From NCBI GenBank assembly GCA_947359465.1, contig OX375872.1:125376337-125440336 (forward strand): a stretch of DNA of 64,000 nt, read 5' to 3'. This DNA comes from Metellina segmentata (Eukaryota > Arthropoda > Arachnida > Araneae > Tetragnathidae). The number at the start of each line of letters is the position of its first letter. Position 1 is the first letter of the stretch. The notes beneath the pieces were generated by a model. That model saw only the letters and a list, made by a program, of their open reading frames with translations. It was not told where the DNA came from and ran no database searches. This document shows, piece by piece, positions 11,216 through 23,128 of the stretch. The translations under genes were made by a program, and so were the position numbers.

Positions 11216-11990
11216 AGGGTAAGCGTACGGACCTAGTGGTTTTTTATTTATAAAAAGTAAAGTAATTAAGATGTTGGCTTCAAAATTTTACCCAGTGTAC
11301 TTTATTCAACTGTAAATCGATAAACCCAGGCTACATGATTTTATCTCTTATCATTTAAGTAAGAAAATAATAAAATAAAAAAATGAAAATTGCGTACCCT
11401 TTCCCTACGTGGAGGGTAAGAGTACACATGTAGTGTGGACAAGAGTACGCACTGGATCTGTTTTAAAAATAGTCCCAGACAAAAGACCCATTGCCTTCGT
11501 ATGCATTGCAATCCTCGTGCTACCAATCTTTGCACAATCCACATTGAATCCAGTCTTCGTCATAAGAATTGTCACATCCTGGGCAAATAACTAAAGAATC
11601 ATCATCTTCATCAGAAAACATAGGCTGGGCTGATCTCGTTGATGGATGATGACCGTCATAAGAAAAAGTCAATCCTTTTTTTATGTTTTGTTTCTTTTTG
11701 GTTCGTTTTATATTTACCCTCTCACTTCCCTTTTCAGATTTGTTAAAAATCTTTGCCCTTTGCGTTTTTTCTTTATCTTCCAAAAGGGCTTTAATAGGCG
11801 AAGATGTCGTGATTTCAGACTTAAGTGCATGTCTCTTTTTTTTACTGGTACACATTTTTGTTTTGCTTTTGCTTTGGAAGCGATAAAATTGAATGAATGC
11901 TAACATTAATTTTACTGCAGGTAGAATTTTCTGCAGGCCTAGGCGTAGCTTCTTGTTCTGACAGCGTTTCGCCTGCTTCCGCACTTGGGT
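11208..11990 (-). pseudogene. Pogo/Tigger-like transposon remnant with C-terminal zinc finger
   Basis: A minus-strand frame (11984 to 11520) encodes a Lys/Ser-rich tail followed by a finger, CPGCDNSYDEDWIQCGLCKDW. The frame hits a stop where a second Trp is expected and then continues in frame with HEDCNAYEGN. The Cys/Trp/His spacing is that of the PHD-like finger at the C-terminus of many arthropod pogo/Tigger transposases (family knowledge). The catalytic domain is absent from the window. Left of it, GGAGGGTAAGCGTACGG (11214) and GGAGGGTAAGAGTACAC (11411) resemble terminal or subterminal repeats of such elements. A nonsense codon near 11518 and the missing domain make it dead. Confidence 0.5.
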
Positions 11991-13154
11991 TTACAGATCC
12001 AGTTGAAATTTTATTCTGGGTTTTTTTCACTTATTCACTTTTCAATTATTTTATTGCTTTTGCAAGAAAAATAAATTAAGTAAAAGTTAACGTAAGCTTA
12101 TGGAAGCTAAGAGTTCGCAAAAAGTTCCTTTAAAAAAATTTATTCCTATTTATATATCTGCTATTTTACCATTGCAAACTCAAAATTCCCACGGGGAGAG
12201 GTTAGATTCAATTTTTTTTCCTTCAAAAATTGCAAATAATCCGAAATGACCGAGGTCCGGATGATTCCGCATTTGTGACTTAGTACTGTAAATATACTCG
12301 TATTATAGATGCCTTCGTGTTGTTTTGCTACTCTTCCGTAAGTCTCAGTGAATCTATCTGGCCCTAGGTCTTAACAAGTGTGCTTCCCTGCTTTTGAGGG
12401 TTCATTTATTTTAGACAAGGTCCGCCCTTGATGCCAAGGTCATTTCAGTTCGTGCAGCCGAAAATAGTTACACTAGCAGTCAATTTGGAAACTTGATTTG
12501 TGATCTCCGTGTCGGGCAAAACCAAATATTCTCCGAGTCTCCACTATAACCTTGAGTAAGCACTGTAATGAGTGCTGGAATCTAATTTGAAAGCTATTGT
12601 AGTTACTCTTGTTCAGAGGGCTTCTACATACAATCCTTGATAGTCCTTAAAACTACTTGAATACTATTTTTGTAACGGGAGGTCCTAGATAATTCTTGAA
12701 AAATGTAAAAAATTTATCTGGTCTTTAAAATATAATTGAATTTAGTTTTTTTAACTTGGGAAGTTTGAAAAATACCAAACTTTCGTCTAGTCTTAAAAAA
12801 GTACTTTAGTTGTATTTTTGTACCTCGAGGTCCAGGAACTACCATTCTATCGATGTAATATTAATACTGTATACAAGCAAAAGTCTCCAATTGTGTTAGT
12901 CTTAGCTATATATTCTATAAAAATGGAATCTGCAACGCGAATAGTCTTTATTTTTTTAATTCCTAATTTTCAGCTCAGATAGTTTCAAAAAACGTTTATC
13001 AAAAACATTAGCCTGCAAAACATGGCCAGCCAGCAAAACATGGATGTAATAAAAATACTCTGTACAGAAAAAAAATTAACTTTTTTTTTGTCTTTGCTTT
13101 ATTTTCTATTTATATATTTTCTGTGATAAATAGTCTCAATTTTTTCAAATTCTT
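11991..13154. other. Mostly unassigned; diverged tandem repeat at 12590-12850
   Basis: Within 12590-12850 a block of the form AGTCCTTAAAACTACTTGAAT plus TTTTTGTAAC and GAGGTCC occurs about three times at spacings of about 79 and 69 bases, poorly conserved. The rest shows nothing I recognise. Confidence 0.4.
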
Positions 13155-13262
13155 GTTAAAAATTACGAGGTGTTGTTCTCAGATCTTTACCCTTCAGGAT
13201 TGATCCCCGACTGTCTCCAATAGCCCGTTGTGTTGCTTCAGTGCTATGTAAATTTAACTATC
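13155..13262 (+). mobile_element. SINE 3' fragment
   Basis: Matches the SINE body from AAAATTACGAGGTGTTGTTC through CCCGTTGTGTTGCTTCAGTG; both ends are eroded. Confidence 0.75.
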
Positions 13263-13890
13263 ATATCTCAATTTGTGCTTTTCAGCTCAGTTAAATAGCT
13301 AACTCTTTATGTACGAAAAATACTTCCACTTAAAAATACCTTCCAAGAAACTGACTACACTAACTAATATCTATGTAACAAGATTTCCTCTTTAAGTGCA
13401 AAATAAAAATTGGTGATAGTCCATTTTTATGTACTCTGCAGTGTTAATGGTGTGTGGGGGGGGCACATTTTATTTAAAATTCTGTTGACACTACTTCAAA
13501 TGTGTAACCTTTATTAAAATGCCGTATTACGTACTGCTTGAATTACATAGCTCTCATTCCTACCCTGTATTGACTTAAATCAAAAAATTACTATCATCAG
13601 TATTTGTTCTAGAGAACTTTTTAACGATCATTTTATGGCAGTTTTATGTCTCCGAGAGTGTAAAACGTAATCTTTTATTTTCTACTTATTTGGATCTAGT
13701 TGTAGCATGTCATTATTTCTGGATTGATAATTTATCTTGAGCACGTGTTTCCTCCTTTTATAATGCTTGCGGTGTAATTTATGGTTACTCTCTGGAGAAC
13801 GGTAAAAATGAATCAAGTTTTCTCTTTTGTTTTCCATTAGCACTCGTTTATTATGTTTCTTGCTTATTTTATTAGCTATTTGAGAAATTG
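13263..13890. other. Unassigned AT-rich sequence
   Basis: No gene or repeat family recognised. A poly-G run (TGTGTGGGGGGGGC) lies near 13452. Confidence 0.4.
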
Positions 13891-13891
13891 C

Positions 13892-14084
13892 TGTTGTCCT
13901 GGTCGGGATCAGGTGGCGTTCGCATGAAACTGTTGGACTGCTATTCTTTTGAACACGGGACCTATTTTTCTCCTAATTTCAATCAATATGTTGTCCTGGT
14001 TGGGAACAGGGGGCGATTGCATGAAACTGTTGGACGGTTATATTTTTGAACACAGGGCATATTTTTCTCCTAGTTTCAATCAAT
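13892..14084. repeat. Two-copy tandem duplication, 97-bp unit
   Basis: Unit starts at TGTTGTCCTGGTCGGGATC (13892) and TGTTGTCCTGGTTGGGAAC (13989). Both contain GCATGAAACTGTTGGAC and end in TTTCAATCAAT. The copies are about 90 percent alike, so the duplication is fairly recent. Confidence 0.85.
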
Positions 14085-14319
14085 TTCTCATTCTCTTCGA
14101 CTGCACATTTGCAAGTCCAAACATCGGACTGCCCTGTCTCCTGTAAATTTGGGAGATCTCGACTGGACCATTAATTACATCACAGATTACTTCTGTAAAA
14201 TGTACATTTTAATTCTACATTCAACAAATTTTTTAATTTTAATTAACTTCTTTGACTTGACCACATCTCTAATATTTTAATTTTAAATCGCTTATGCATG
14301 AATGCCTTTGGCACAGATG

Positions 14320-14425
14320 TCGACGCCCCTTCCTGTCGACCGCCAAATTGAAGCAACTTCGGTCGCGGTCAGTACTTGGGAGGGTGACCACTTGTTGTTA
14401 CAGCCTTGAGTGCTGTCTCGGATCG
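14320..14425 (+). rRNA. 5S rRNA-derived pseudogene or 5S-headed SINE fragment
   Basis: About 85-100 bases resemble the middle and 3' half of 5S rRNA. GAAGCAACTTCGGTCGCGGTC followed by AGTACTTGGGAGGGTGACC corresponds to the internal control region including the C box, and the following ACAGCCTTGAGTGCTGT occupies the place of the 3' stem. The first third of 5S is not recognisable. It is therefore not a functional 5S gene; it could be a decayed gene copy or the head of a SINE3-type element. No tail or target-site duplication was identified. Confidence 0.6.
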
Positions 14426-14614
14426 AGGGCGTGTTAAAAAACTGTGCCTCCGCTCATTAATTAAGCTATCTCGCCGATTTCACCTATTTTTTTTTTAATT
14501 TATGTATATTGTTTTCTACTATTTTTCTCTTATTATGGTGGGGGTGTGCTCCGTTAGTGATATGTCCATTCAGATACTTAACTATCTAAAAAACGTACCG
14601 TATTTTATCTAAGT

Positions 14615-14712
14615 CAGTGGTTTCCAAGTTGTGGTCCGCGTACCTCCAGAGGTACACGTGAAACGTTTAATGTTTCACAGCCAAAATAATATAAAAAAAA
14701 TAATAATGATTA
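14615..14712. mobile_element. hAT element terminal fragment
   Basis: Starts CAGTGGTTTCCAAGTTGTGG and continues with GTCCGCG...GGTACACGTG, the same kind of end as the hAT element at 57617 (CAGTGGTTCCCAAAGTGGG). The other end is missing; the next element begins at 14713. Confidence 0.55.
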
Positions 14713-14716
14713 TTAA

Positions 14717-14929
14717 TCCTCTTGGTAGTCTATCTTCGCGTCGAAAACTGCCCTGTAGTGGCCAGCCTCTGGTGCAAACCCCTGTTGCAAGCTGTCACCA
14801 ATTCTGGTCAAGGATCCTACTTGGATATCCTCCTTAGAGTAATATGGCAGTTTTGGCTCTTCGAGAAATTTCGTCTTTAGCAAAACTAACTAGATTTTGG
14901 ACGAGATCTCTTCGAAGCTTCTTGAAGGG
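14717..14929. mobile_element. TTAA-flanked MITE, subfamily 2, copy 1
   Basis: Flanked on both sides by TTAA (14713-14716 and 14930-14933). The ends are TCCTCTTGGTAGTCTATC and, reversed, CCCTTCAAGAAGCTTCG. The middle carries CTGCCCTGTAGTGGCCAGCC. It aligns over its length with 23129-23352. TTAA target sites and CCCT-like ends suggest mobilisation by a piggyBac-type transposase (family knowledge). Confidence 0.7.
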
Positions 14930-15200
14930 TTAATAATGCCTGTTATATGTTCTGAAATGGAGCAACTGAACTTGCAGATCTGGGAATATTTTCGAGTGAT
15001 TGCAAGCGATATCTCTCCCCTGGCTGGAATATCGCCATAACTCAGAAATTAGTTTCTGTAGTGCTTCAGAACTTTAAATTTTCATCACTAAATATCCATA
15101 TTTAGAATGTTACGTATCTTTATGAGCTTAGTCCTAGTGGACTGAACAATTTTAGCTAGTCAATAATTTTTATTTGCGGGAGCCAGCGAATAGAGATATA

Positions 15201-15858
15201 CAGGGGTATTCAAAATGAATCATCCGATTTCAAAATTCCATTTTATTAAAAAATAAATCACGCCGAATGATAAGTAATACATGAATACAAAGGGAAAATA
15301 TAGAAATTTTGTATTGTGAAGAATAGATGGCACTCGTGTGTTCGTTGTGAAGATATTTCACGAAAGCTGTTTTTTGCGGAAAAAACAGTCACTGGTGGTA
15401 CCTATTTGGATATGTTGCAAATCTGGTTTTATCCCCAGACATAAAGGAAGATCTCTCCAACTTCTTTTTCCAACAAGATGGGGCACCACCTCACTGGGCT
15501 ACAGAGGTTCGTCGTTACCTTAACACTGAGCTACCTCGCAGTTGGATCGGTCGCAGTGGACTATATGACTTGATGTTACACAGCTAGCCACCTAGGTCAC
15601 CTGATATGACCCCATGCGATTTCTTCCTTTGAAGAGTTTGTAAAAGATAAAGTGTATGTGCTACCATCACCCACAAATTTATGTGAACTTAAACAACGGA
15701 TTTCTGCTGCTGTACAAATAATTACCACTGACCCTTTACAACGTGTTTGACAGGAATTTACATTCCGTCTTGACATTATACGTGTAACTAAAGGAAGCTA
15801 TATCGGACATTTGTAAAAAAAACTTCCATATTTTTCCTTTGTATTCATGTATTACTAA
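15201..15858 (+). pseudogene. Decayed mariner-type element with transposase C-terminal half
   Basis: The left terminus CAGGGGTATTCAAAATGAATC follows TA. A subterminal block near 15273-15300 (AATACATGAATACAAAGGG) recurs inverted at about 15831-15858, showing the right inverted repeat; the outer part of the right end is gone. In the third + frame, from about 15390, one can read FFFQQDGAPPHWATEV, then YLNTELPRSWIGR and, after a stop, PPRSPDMTPCDFF. These are the second and third catalytic-aspartate motifs of DD(x)D mariner transposases. The N-terminal half is deleted, and stops and a frame change follow. The element is non-functional. Confidence 0.7.
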
Positions 15859-16114
15859 TACAAAGAATCAAGTTTTTTAACCACATTTCTACTAGGGCAT
15901 TCGTTCCTTAAATGGCAGCCTATACTCACTAGTAATTAGAGATCTATAGTTACCCATGTGAATGTGGACTCTGGAATTAGAAATTTAAATTAGTTAGACC
16001 CCAAAACAAATTCTATGTTTTGTTTTTACTCCAGGTGTCCGTAACTTTAACTAGTACAGTGTATGCCTCTTTACTTTGCTATGCTTCTTTGAGAATGTGT
16101 TCGTACCTTGACTG

Positions 16115-16136
16115 ATTTTTGCCTCTTCTCATCCAG
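16115..16136 (+). promoter_or_regulatory. Splice acceptor of the ANKRD50 terminal exon
   Basis: Pyrimidine tract ATTTTTGCCTCTTCTCATCC directly followed by AG. The start of homology to ANKRD50 coincides with this junction. The open frame upstream of it (from 16119) is intronic. Confidence 0.8.
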
Positions 16137-17555
16137 GTCCAATTACTTATAAACAACGCAGCCGACCTGAACTACAAAGACGCGGATGGACGGTCCACGC
16201 TTTACTTACTGGCCCTCGAGAATCGCACCGACATGGCGGAGTTCTTACTGGCACAAGGTGCGGATGTCGAGGCCCGTGACTTGGAAGGCCGCACTGCCCT
16301 CCATGTCTCCGCATGGCAAGGACATACTGACATGGTTGAGCTCCTGTTGAACCACAGAGCAGACGTGAACGCCGTTGACAACGACTACCGCACAGCCCTG
16401 CAGTCCGCTGCATGGCAGGGCCATGTCTCAGTAGTCCGGCTTCTGCTAGAAAGAAGTGCTGTTGTAGACCACGTGTGCAATCAAGGTGCCACTGCTCTCT
16501 GCATCGCAGCTCAAGAAGGTCACCTGGAGGTCGTGAAAGTGCTGCTGGAGTATGGAGCCGACCCCAGCCACGCTGACCAGTTTGGGCGGAATCCGATTCG
16601 AGTCGCTACCAAGGGTGGACACAACAGTGTGATTCGCCTTCTCGAAGAATACATGGCCCACCTCCAGGAAACCGGGAACGCCAACAATTTCTCTGGCAGC
16701 GTCAGCACCACATCCCTAACATCCGCCTCCACGGCCGAGACCAAGCCCTGCAGTGCCATACTGTGCCAGCCGAGCGTGGTGGCACCGTCGCCCGTCGAGT
16801 CCCCCGAGTCAACGGTCGACAAGAGGCGGTCGTTCATCTCGAATCAGTCGTCATCCAAATCGTCTAGCAATCTGACTAACTCCACCAATAAGTCAACCTC
16901 CAAAAACCATCCTCAACCCCAGCAACAGACCCAACTAGCGAATCAAGAGACCAATCTAAATTCCACCATCATCACCCAGAATGGGAAGGGAACTTCGCCA
17001 ATGACTTTCACCCAGCAGCTCCAGCAGTGCACGAGGAACCGAAACCGCATCAGTCGATTGCTTTCCCCATTGAGTGAGCCACACAGCCCTGTGCCAAGCC
17101 CACCCCAAAGCCCACTAAGCGACGTGCAAGGGCAAAGACTGTCTCCTGTTCAAGTGACGAGTCCCCTTGGCGGAGGTACCAATACTGGCCCCTTTGCGCC
17201 TTACTCGACTCATGTCCCCATCGTGATACCCTCTGTTGTTCATGAGTCAACCAACAACAGCAAACAATCTCACTTGCCTAGACGCACATCTGGGAGCAAT
17301 ATTCCTGTTGACTCCAGTCATCCGATTCCAAGGCCAACTGAACCACGTATACGCCGAAATGGAATTGTTACCAACCCAAACTACAAAGGTAACAATATAA
17401 TTTCTGCAGTACCCGTGAAGAGCAGTCCTGTGAAGCAGGCTACCAATATGTCAATGAACAATCACTCCGGACAGCTGAAAAATAAGCATATTTCTCAATA
17501 CGAAGAATCTCTCAAAGCTAATGCCCTGCCTTTCAAGAAAGAGACCCACTTATGA
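16137..17555 (+). CDS. ANKRD50: ANKRD50 orthologue, terminal coding exon (partial gene)
   Basis: The exon encodes the last 472 residues of an ankyrin-repeat protein. The acceptor is a pyrimidine-rich tract ending ATCCAG at 16131-16136; the first codon (GTC) is whole, so the intron is in phase 0. Five ankyrin repeats occupy about residues 10-175 ([65 protein letters not shown]). They are followed by a Ser/Thr/Gln/Pro-rich disordered tail containing [12 protein letters not shown], a late [11 protein letters not shown] block and the end FKKETHL. The repeat order and these tail motifs match vertebrate ANKRD50 as I recall it. In vertebrates ANKRD50 takes part in SNX27-retromer-dependent endosomal recycling; that role is transferred, not seen. 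Reading frame and codon use are clean, so this is a live gene. No upstream exon is visible in the window. Confidence 0.9.
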   Translation, partial: VQLLINNAADLNYKDADGRSTLYLLALENRTDMAEFLLAQGADVEARDLEGRTALHVSAWQGHTDMVELLLNHRADVNAVDNDYRTALQSAAWQGHVSVVRLLLERSAVVDHVCNQGATALCIAAQEGHLEVVKVLLEYGADPSHADQFGRNPIRVATKGGHNSVIRLLEEYMAHLQETGNANNFSGSVSTTSLTSASTAETKPCSAILCQPSVVAPSPVESPESTVDKRRSFISNQSSSKSSSNLTNSTNKSTSKNHPQPQQQTQLANQETNLNSTIITQNGKGTSPMTFTQQLQQCTRNRNRISRLLSPLSEPHSPVPSPPQSPLSDVQGQRLSPVQVTSPLGGGTNTGPFAPYSTHVPIVIPSVVHESTNNSKQSHLPRRTSGSNIPVDSSHPIPRPTEPRIRRNGIVTNPNYKGNNIISAVPVKSSPVKQATNMSMNNHSGQLKNKHISQYEESLKANALPFKKETHL

Positions 17556-20500
17556 TAAGAGAAACGAGAAGCTCAGTCGGCAGAATCGATATAAAAATTG
17601 CTTTACAACAGACGCTTAGCTTGTTATGTGTCTTATTTATATACTGCATGTAATAATGATGTCCTGATACAAAGTTGGAAACTGGAAAACTATGTTTTAT
17701 ACCTGTCAGTAGCAGCAATAGCGGAAAAGAAACAGAAGGAGCCCGTAAATTTGCTTTTAAATTTCAAACAATGTTAGATGTGTTTATTGAATTTATGAAA
17801 TGAAAACCGAGAGATTTCTCGAATGTCTTAAGTACCCTACTAGCTGCAATCTATAGCCTGTTTCACTTTTAGAAGATTCCATTGTGGGTTAAATGTATGA
17901 TCTACATAATTTTCATTTTAAAAATGACAAAAAACGATAAAAATGTAGTTTTTCAGTATTTTTTTTTAATGTAAAAATTGTCCTACATGTTTGATAACAT
18001 TTCGTCGTTTTACTATCAAAACCTCGTAAATCTTGAAATCACAATTTTTCAACTAAATTTGCTCATTCATTTATAAAAACTAGATACCAAATTGTAGACC
18101 ATCTCTATGAGATATGAGTTTTAAAAATTCTGATAAAGGGATTTATAACCGATGTATACTTAGGAGCTTTAGAAACAAGTTTAGTAAAAATATTTATAGC
18201 CAAATAATGTTAAAACTCCATAAGCCGAAAAATTGGACTTATCGAGGTTTGGGTAGTAAAACGACGACTTTCTCCGGTCAATTTTTCAATTGAAGTCATA
18301 AAATGAAGTTTAAGTGAGGCATATTTGGAATACTTATGAATCTCAAGCAGTTTCGATTTGCTTATAACAATTTGTTTTTCTTACCCCAATGATCGCTAAA
18401 CTTAAAGAGTGCTAATTTTATAAATTAATTCTTTTGGGATGTGTGGCTGGAAATTGTAAATACATAAATTTGTCTCTTTTTCAATTTAATTTAAAATCTC
18501 TTTAAATGAAGGTTAGAATTCCGGTAATCACAAACCTGCTATATGGCCTAATATTTGACAAGTCCAAAATTTGAAATCATGGTTAATTTTACTATCAAAT
18601 AAAAAGCAAGTTTTCATTGCCAAATTCAAATTACTGAACATTATTAGCAAACGAAGAAAAATAAGTAAGATGTAAAATTCTGACTGCGATATTTTTTTTT
18701 AATTTAAGAAGTTGCCACAAAATTGACCAATGTAACGAGAAGTCTTGGTACCGAATAGAATCATCTCAATTCAAATGTTAACCATTGTTGCTTTATCAAA
18801 GCTTGCTAGATTTAATGGTATCTTCAAAAGATGAAACAATATAGATGAAATGTAATATTACAGTAACACTATTTAGTCTTGGCTTGTGATACCATGTTTT
18901 AGTCATTCTAACACTCTGAGCAATGTAGCCCCTATAATGTTTTCGAGGGAAACGTTTACCTGTACATGAAAGAAGTGTTTTCTAAGGTGAAAGAGAGAAG
19001 TATACTGCACGGGATACCCTTAACAAAATATAAAGATGATGCAAATCTCTCTTATTTAGCATAAAAGAGCTTATTACTTTGGTAATAGTTTCCCTATAAG
19101 ATATATTTCGCAATTTTTTTCATTTTTAATTTTTTGCATGCACACTACCATCCATAAGTACTGCCCAGTATTCTTGAGTTCAAATACACGCTATTGTACA
19201 ACATTCAATGGGAAATAGCGTAATTATGCCTGTAATGTGTCTAAGGGATTGTCTTCATATCAAATTCGGCTTAAACTTCATAATTTCCTATAACACTCAA
19301 TTTTGAGGCCAAATTTCCCGCATCTAATATCAAACTTAACCTCGGATATCAAAGTTTCATATCATTTAGTTCAGCTGTTTCTTGATTATGAGTATGGAAG
19401 ATTTGGAACCCTTATGTTAAATTCACCTACTTTTATTCCCTTTTGTAACTAATACTGAAGAAAATAATATTTCTCTGATTTTTCTTAAGGGTTAAGAATT
19501 TTCCCAAAGGACGCCAAATTGGAAGTTTTGGTATCAAATTGCAGCAAACATGAAAGAAAAACTACTGCTAGAGAGAGATTGTCGACGAAAAAACCTTTTT
19601 AGAAAAAAAAATGTATTTAAATTTCTTGGCGACATTTTCTATGTCTGTTCCATACTTAACCTTTTGACTTGGGCTATATTTGCAGCTGGAGCCATTCTTT
19701 AACTTTCAAGGTACAACTACTGTACTGGCCGTGGTCTAAAGGTTAATCAGCAGATTTTGTGTTGTCCTATTCATTTTGTATCTGAGCTACTAAAATAGGG
19801 TTTGAGAGGAGACATGTTTTGCTACAATTTTTTAAGAATTTATGTTACTAATACTACTCTGTCGCAAGTAATTTGGCTGTGGTATAGCTTTGAACAAATT
19901 AAAAACAAAACCCTTTAGGAGGATCAAAACGATTTTAAATTGAAAGAATGGTTAATACTTGAAATTGAAATAAGATAACATGATCTCTTGAACAGTGGAT
20001 AAACCGTTGTAATTTTTTAAAACTCGAAAATTGCTAGACTGAAAATTTTGAAAAGTGGCTTATCACTATGTTGCCCTGAGCCCTTCAATTGTAATATCAG
20101 TTACGAAAATGCTATCCGAAACAATAATAAATTGCAATTTTCAAATATTTTGATGAAAATTGGGACTGGAATTTTTAGATGGGAAAAATAGAAATTTAGA
20201 AAATTTCAACCCGTTTCTTCGGGTTGTGTTTTCACTGTAATAAATATAGTATTTACTACTGAACCTTTTTTTTTTCCACAAAAAGAAATTACTAATATCT
20301 ATACAGAATCATAGATAGCCTACTTGAACATGCTCAAAATAAAACTGATTACTACATTAGACGCATGTTTATCTTTCATAATTCTTTGCTAATATTAGGT
20401 CTCTTTTTGAGCATTCGAAGCGTTATTCATAATGAAATATCTTTTCCTTGGAAGTGGAAGTGAACTTATTATACAAAAGTAATATGCAAGCAGCTTTTTT

Positions 20501-20783
20501 TTTATTTATAAAAATAAGAAAAAGTTTTAAAGGACAAACCGGTTGTACGGAAACTAAAATCTGTGTCATCGAAATATGTAGTTTTTAATATTTTTGCCTG
20601 GTCAGATCTGGCCCTTGCGCCATGGAAACATAGCCAACATATTTAACATAAAATTTCTGAAAGGTAAAAAAGCGTTTGAAGTAATCATTTTCATTAGTGC
20701 ATTTTCAAAAAACAGTCAATCTAATACTTTTATTTGAATAAAAAAAGTTAAGATTTCTGCAGTAACAGGTCTATCCCCTAAAG
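17556..20783 (+). other. 3' flank of ANKRD50: probable 3' UTR, then unassigned AT-rich DNA
   Basis: No coding frame or clear transposon. The first AATAAA on + after the stop is at 18598-18603; others are at about 20239 and 20338, so the 3' UTR could be about 1 kb or longer. A pair of inverted blocks, CGTCGTTTTACTATCAAAAC (18006) and its near-complement around 18245-18270, may mark a small unidentified inverted-repeat element. Confidence 0.45.
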
Positions 20784-21274
20784 CAGCTATTTTCAACCGG
20801 TGTGCCTCAAGTATAGCACCTGCTTACCTTACGAATGGTTTAAATTGTATATTTATTTGATTTTACGATTTACTTTTGAACTTTTGGCAGGCGTGTTCTA
20901 AATAATTTCAAGTCATACCCGTGTAAATAATCTTGAATATTACTTTTTTCTAACAAAGTATCAAAAATGAATCGTTTAAAAATTCCACTTTGGAGTAAAA
21001 AAGGTAGATAATTACTATTTTTTGTAAATCAATCAAAATTGTAACTTTTTATGTCATATTGGCAAAAAAATATGTATTTTTGATGTGTCACATAATTATA
21101 TTAATCGGCTAATGTTTACCACGAGAGCAAAAATAGTAGTTAATTACAATGACTTTTTTGTTAATCAATCAAACTTTCTTTTTGTCGTATCGCAAAAAAC
21201 ATGGTACATTTTTTGTGGTGTGCTGAAGAATTTTATGTGAGCCATGAGGGGGTTAAAAAGGTTGACAATCTCTG
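20784..21274. mobile_element. hAT-type MITE, 491 bp
   Basis: Starts CAGCTATTTTCAACCGG and ends GGTTGACAATCTCTG, an imperfect terminal inverted repeat with the CAG start usual for hAT elements. Inside each end are GTGTGCC and its complement-like GTGAGCC. Flanks CCCTAAAG (20776-20783) and ATCTAAAG (21275-21282) agree at 6 of 8 bases, fitting an aged 8-bp target-site duplication. No coding sequence. Confidence 0.75.
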
Positions 21275-21819
21275 ATCTAAAGCAAATAAAAAGATGGGCA
21301 TGTATTTATGGAGTATAGTACAGTACGTTTTGGTTATATGGCTGTTTTCATGTTGCTTGAATATTACCTAGGAAAATTTCTAGCATATACAAAGAACAAA
21401 AGTCATTCAAAGGTATGTTAGAGCAAATTTTACAGGGCTCTTCAAATCTCTTAAGACCCAGTTCCTACAAATTATTGAGATATATACCACATGCATTGTA
21501 AAGAATACGAAAAAAACATCATATACTTCTCTCCAAAAATCAGCTGGATATGGTGTATTCTAATGCGAAACTTCAGTCAAATTAATTGTGTGAATGTTGT
21601 GGCAAGGTTAGTCATTTTTTTTTGCATACTTAAAATCTATTTTATTCGAAATTTGTTTTTCAAGAAAAACTGCTGCCTAGAGTAAAAGAAGAAATTGCGC
21701 TGTTACAAAATTTGTCAGCCGCGTACTCACCAGACAATTATAACATGTAAAACATCATGTTATGTAATCAGTTTCACTCGTGTGGACACCTATGTTTTGC
21801 TTCAAGCTGTACCATCGGT
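21275..21819. other. Unassigned sequence
   Basis: AT-rich. The 64-residue frame at 21491-21685 has no recognisable motif. Confidence 0.35.
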
Positions 21820-22375
21820 TGCCGATTTTGGGGGCAAACATAAAGGGGATCACAATAAGAGACACTGTTGATACGAGCTGTTTGCTACTGTATGTTGCGT
21901 CGAAGCAAGCATCCCTTTCTACACAATACAGCACTCTTGATTAGTCTGATCGCAGTGTATTCCACCCCGTGAGGTATGTTACATGGCGACTGAGAACGTA
22001 TAGCACAAAGGGGATTGCAGTAAGATAGTGAGCTTTGGTGAAAGCTGTGTGCGTTACCTCGAAGCAAACATCCTTTTCTACACAATACAGCACTCTTGAT
22101 TACTCTGCTCAGGCAGTCTGATCGCTGTAGGATCCACAGTTTGAGGCATGTTACAAGGCAATTGAGAACGGGAAACACTGGATCCCAGTACCGCGATTGT
22201 GTACGCTAAAAAGAGCTATCTACTGCTGTTTTCGTTGCCTAAAAGCGAGTATACCTTTCTATACAATGCAGCTCTATTAGTCTGCTCACGCAGTCTGATC
22301 GCTGTGGATTCGACAACTTTACGACAAGTTACGAGGCGACTGGCCGTACTGTCAACATCTAAAGCTGATCACATT
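21820..22375. repeat. Tandem repeat, about 160-180-bp unit, three copies
   Basis: TTTCTACACAATACAGCACTC, preceded by GAAGCAAGCATCC, recurs at about 21903, 22062 and, more diverged, 22242. Each is followed by CAGTCTGATCGC and a GTTAC-GGCGACTG block. Short frames on both strands here (21885-22178, 22199-22570) are repeat translations. Confidence 0.7.
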
Positions 22376-23124
22376 ACGTGTCACAATTCCCTAGTGAGTA
22401 CGTGGCTTTATGTTATTCCAGATTTGGGCCACTTTGTTAGCTATTCCAAAATCATACTTCAGCTGATTGTTGTGAGAGTTACTGATTTGTACCTTAGAAG
22501 AAACCTAGTCTGTGTTTTGCTATTCCACTACTATAGACCCACCTGTTGCTTTGTATATTGTAAATCTTAACTGTATTGATTGCCTGGTTTCCATCAGTAC
22601 GCCATAGGACATCCGAATTATCTAAGCAATACGTTTGATGGATAAATAGTGTGATGATGAGTTGTCGAAACAAACTGTCAAAGGAAGTTGAATATTTTAT
22701 ATCTGGAATATGTTTTCTTAGTTCATTTCAGCATTATTAAGGCACTATAAGTGTCATGGATCAAAGTCTTATTGATGTGGCTTTGCGTCCTAGAAATCTA
22801 ATTTTTTTACGTACAATATTTACTTAATGTTTAGTTATACCACGGTTGTTCCATCAGTCTTAACCATTCCAAATACTTTTCTGAATCAGTAGTTTTCTTT
22901 CTTTCAAAATGATAGAGGCAGAACTCGGAAGCCTTAGCTAAGATAACCGAGATTAATTTTGTTTGAAGCTTGTGTATAGAAAAGGTCTTTCTAACACAGT
23001 AAAATCTTGGTAAGTGGGCAATTTTCGTCATTCCCATCTAGCTCTCATGGACAATGTCATTAAACCCTCGTTCACTCGTTGAGAATTCAAATGCTATCCC
23101 GGATAACTTGTAACTAGATAAGAC
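22376..23124. other. Unassigned sequence
   Basis: No feature that I can support. Confidence 0.35.
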
Positions 23125-23128
23125 TTAA

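Noticed and set aside
14320..14425. Functional 5S rRNA gene
   Set aside because: The first third is unrecognisable and the 3' end decays, so it is recorded as a 5S-derived relic.
21885..22570. Overlapping 97- and 123-codon frames on opposite strands
   Set aside because: Both are readings of a three-copy tandem repeat.
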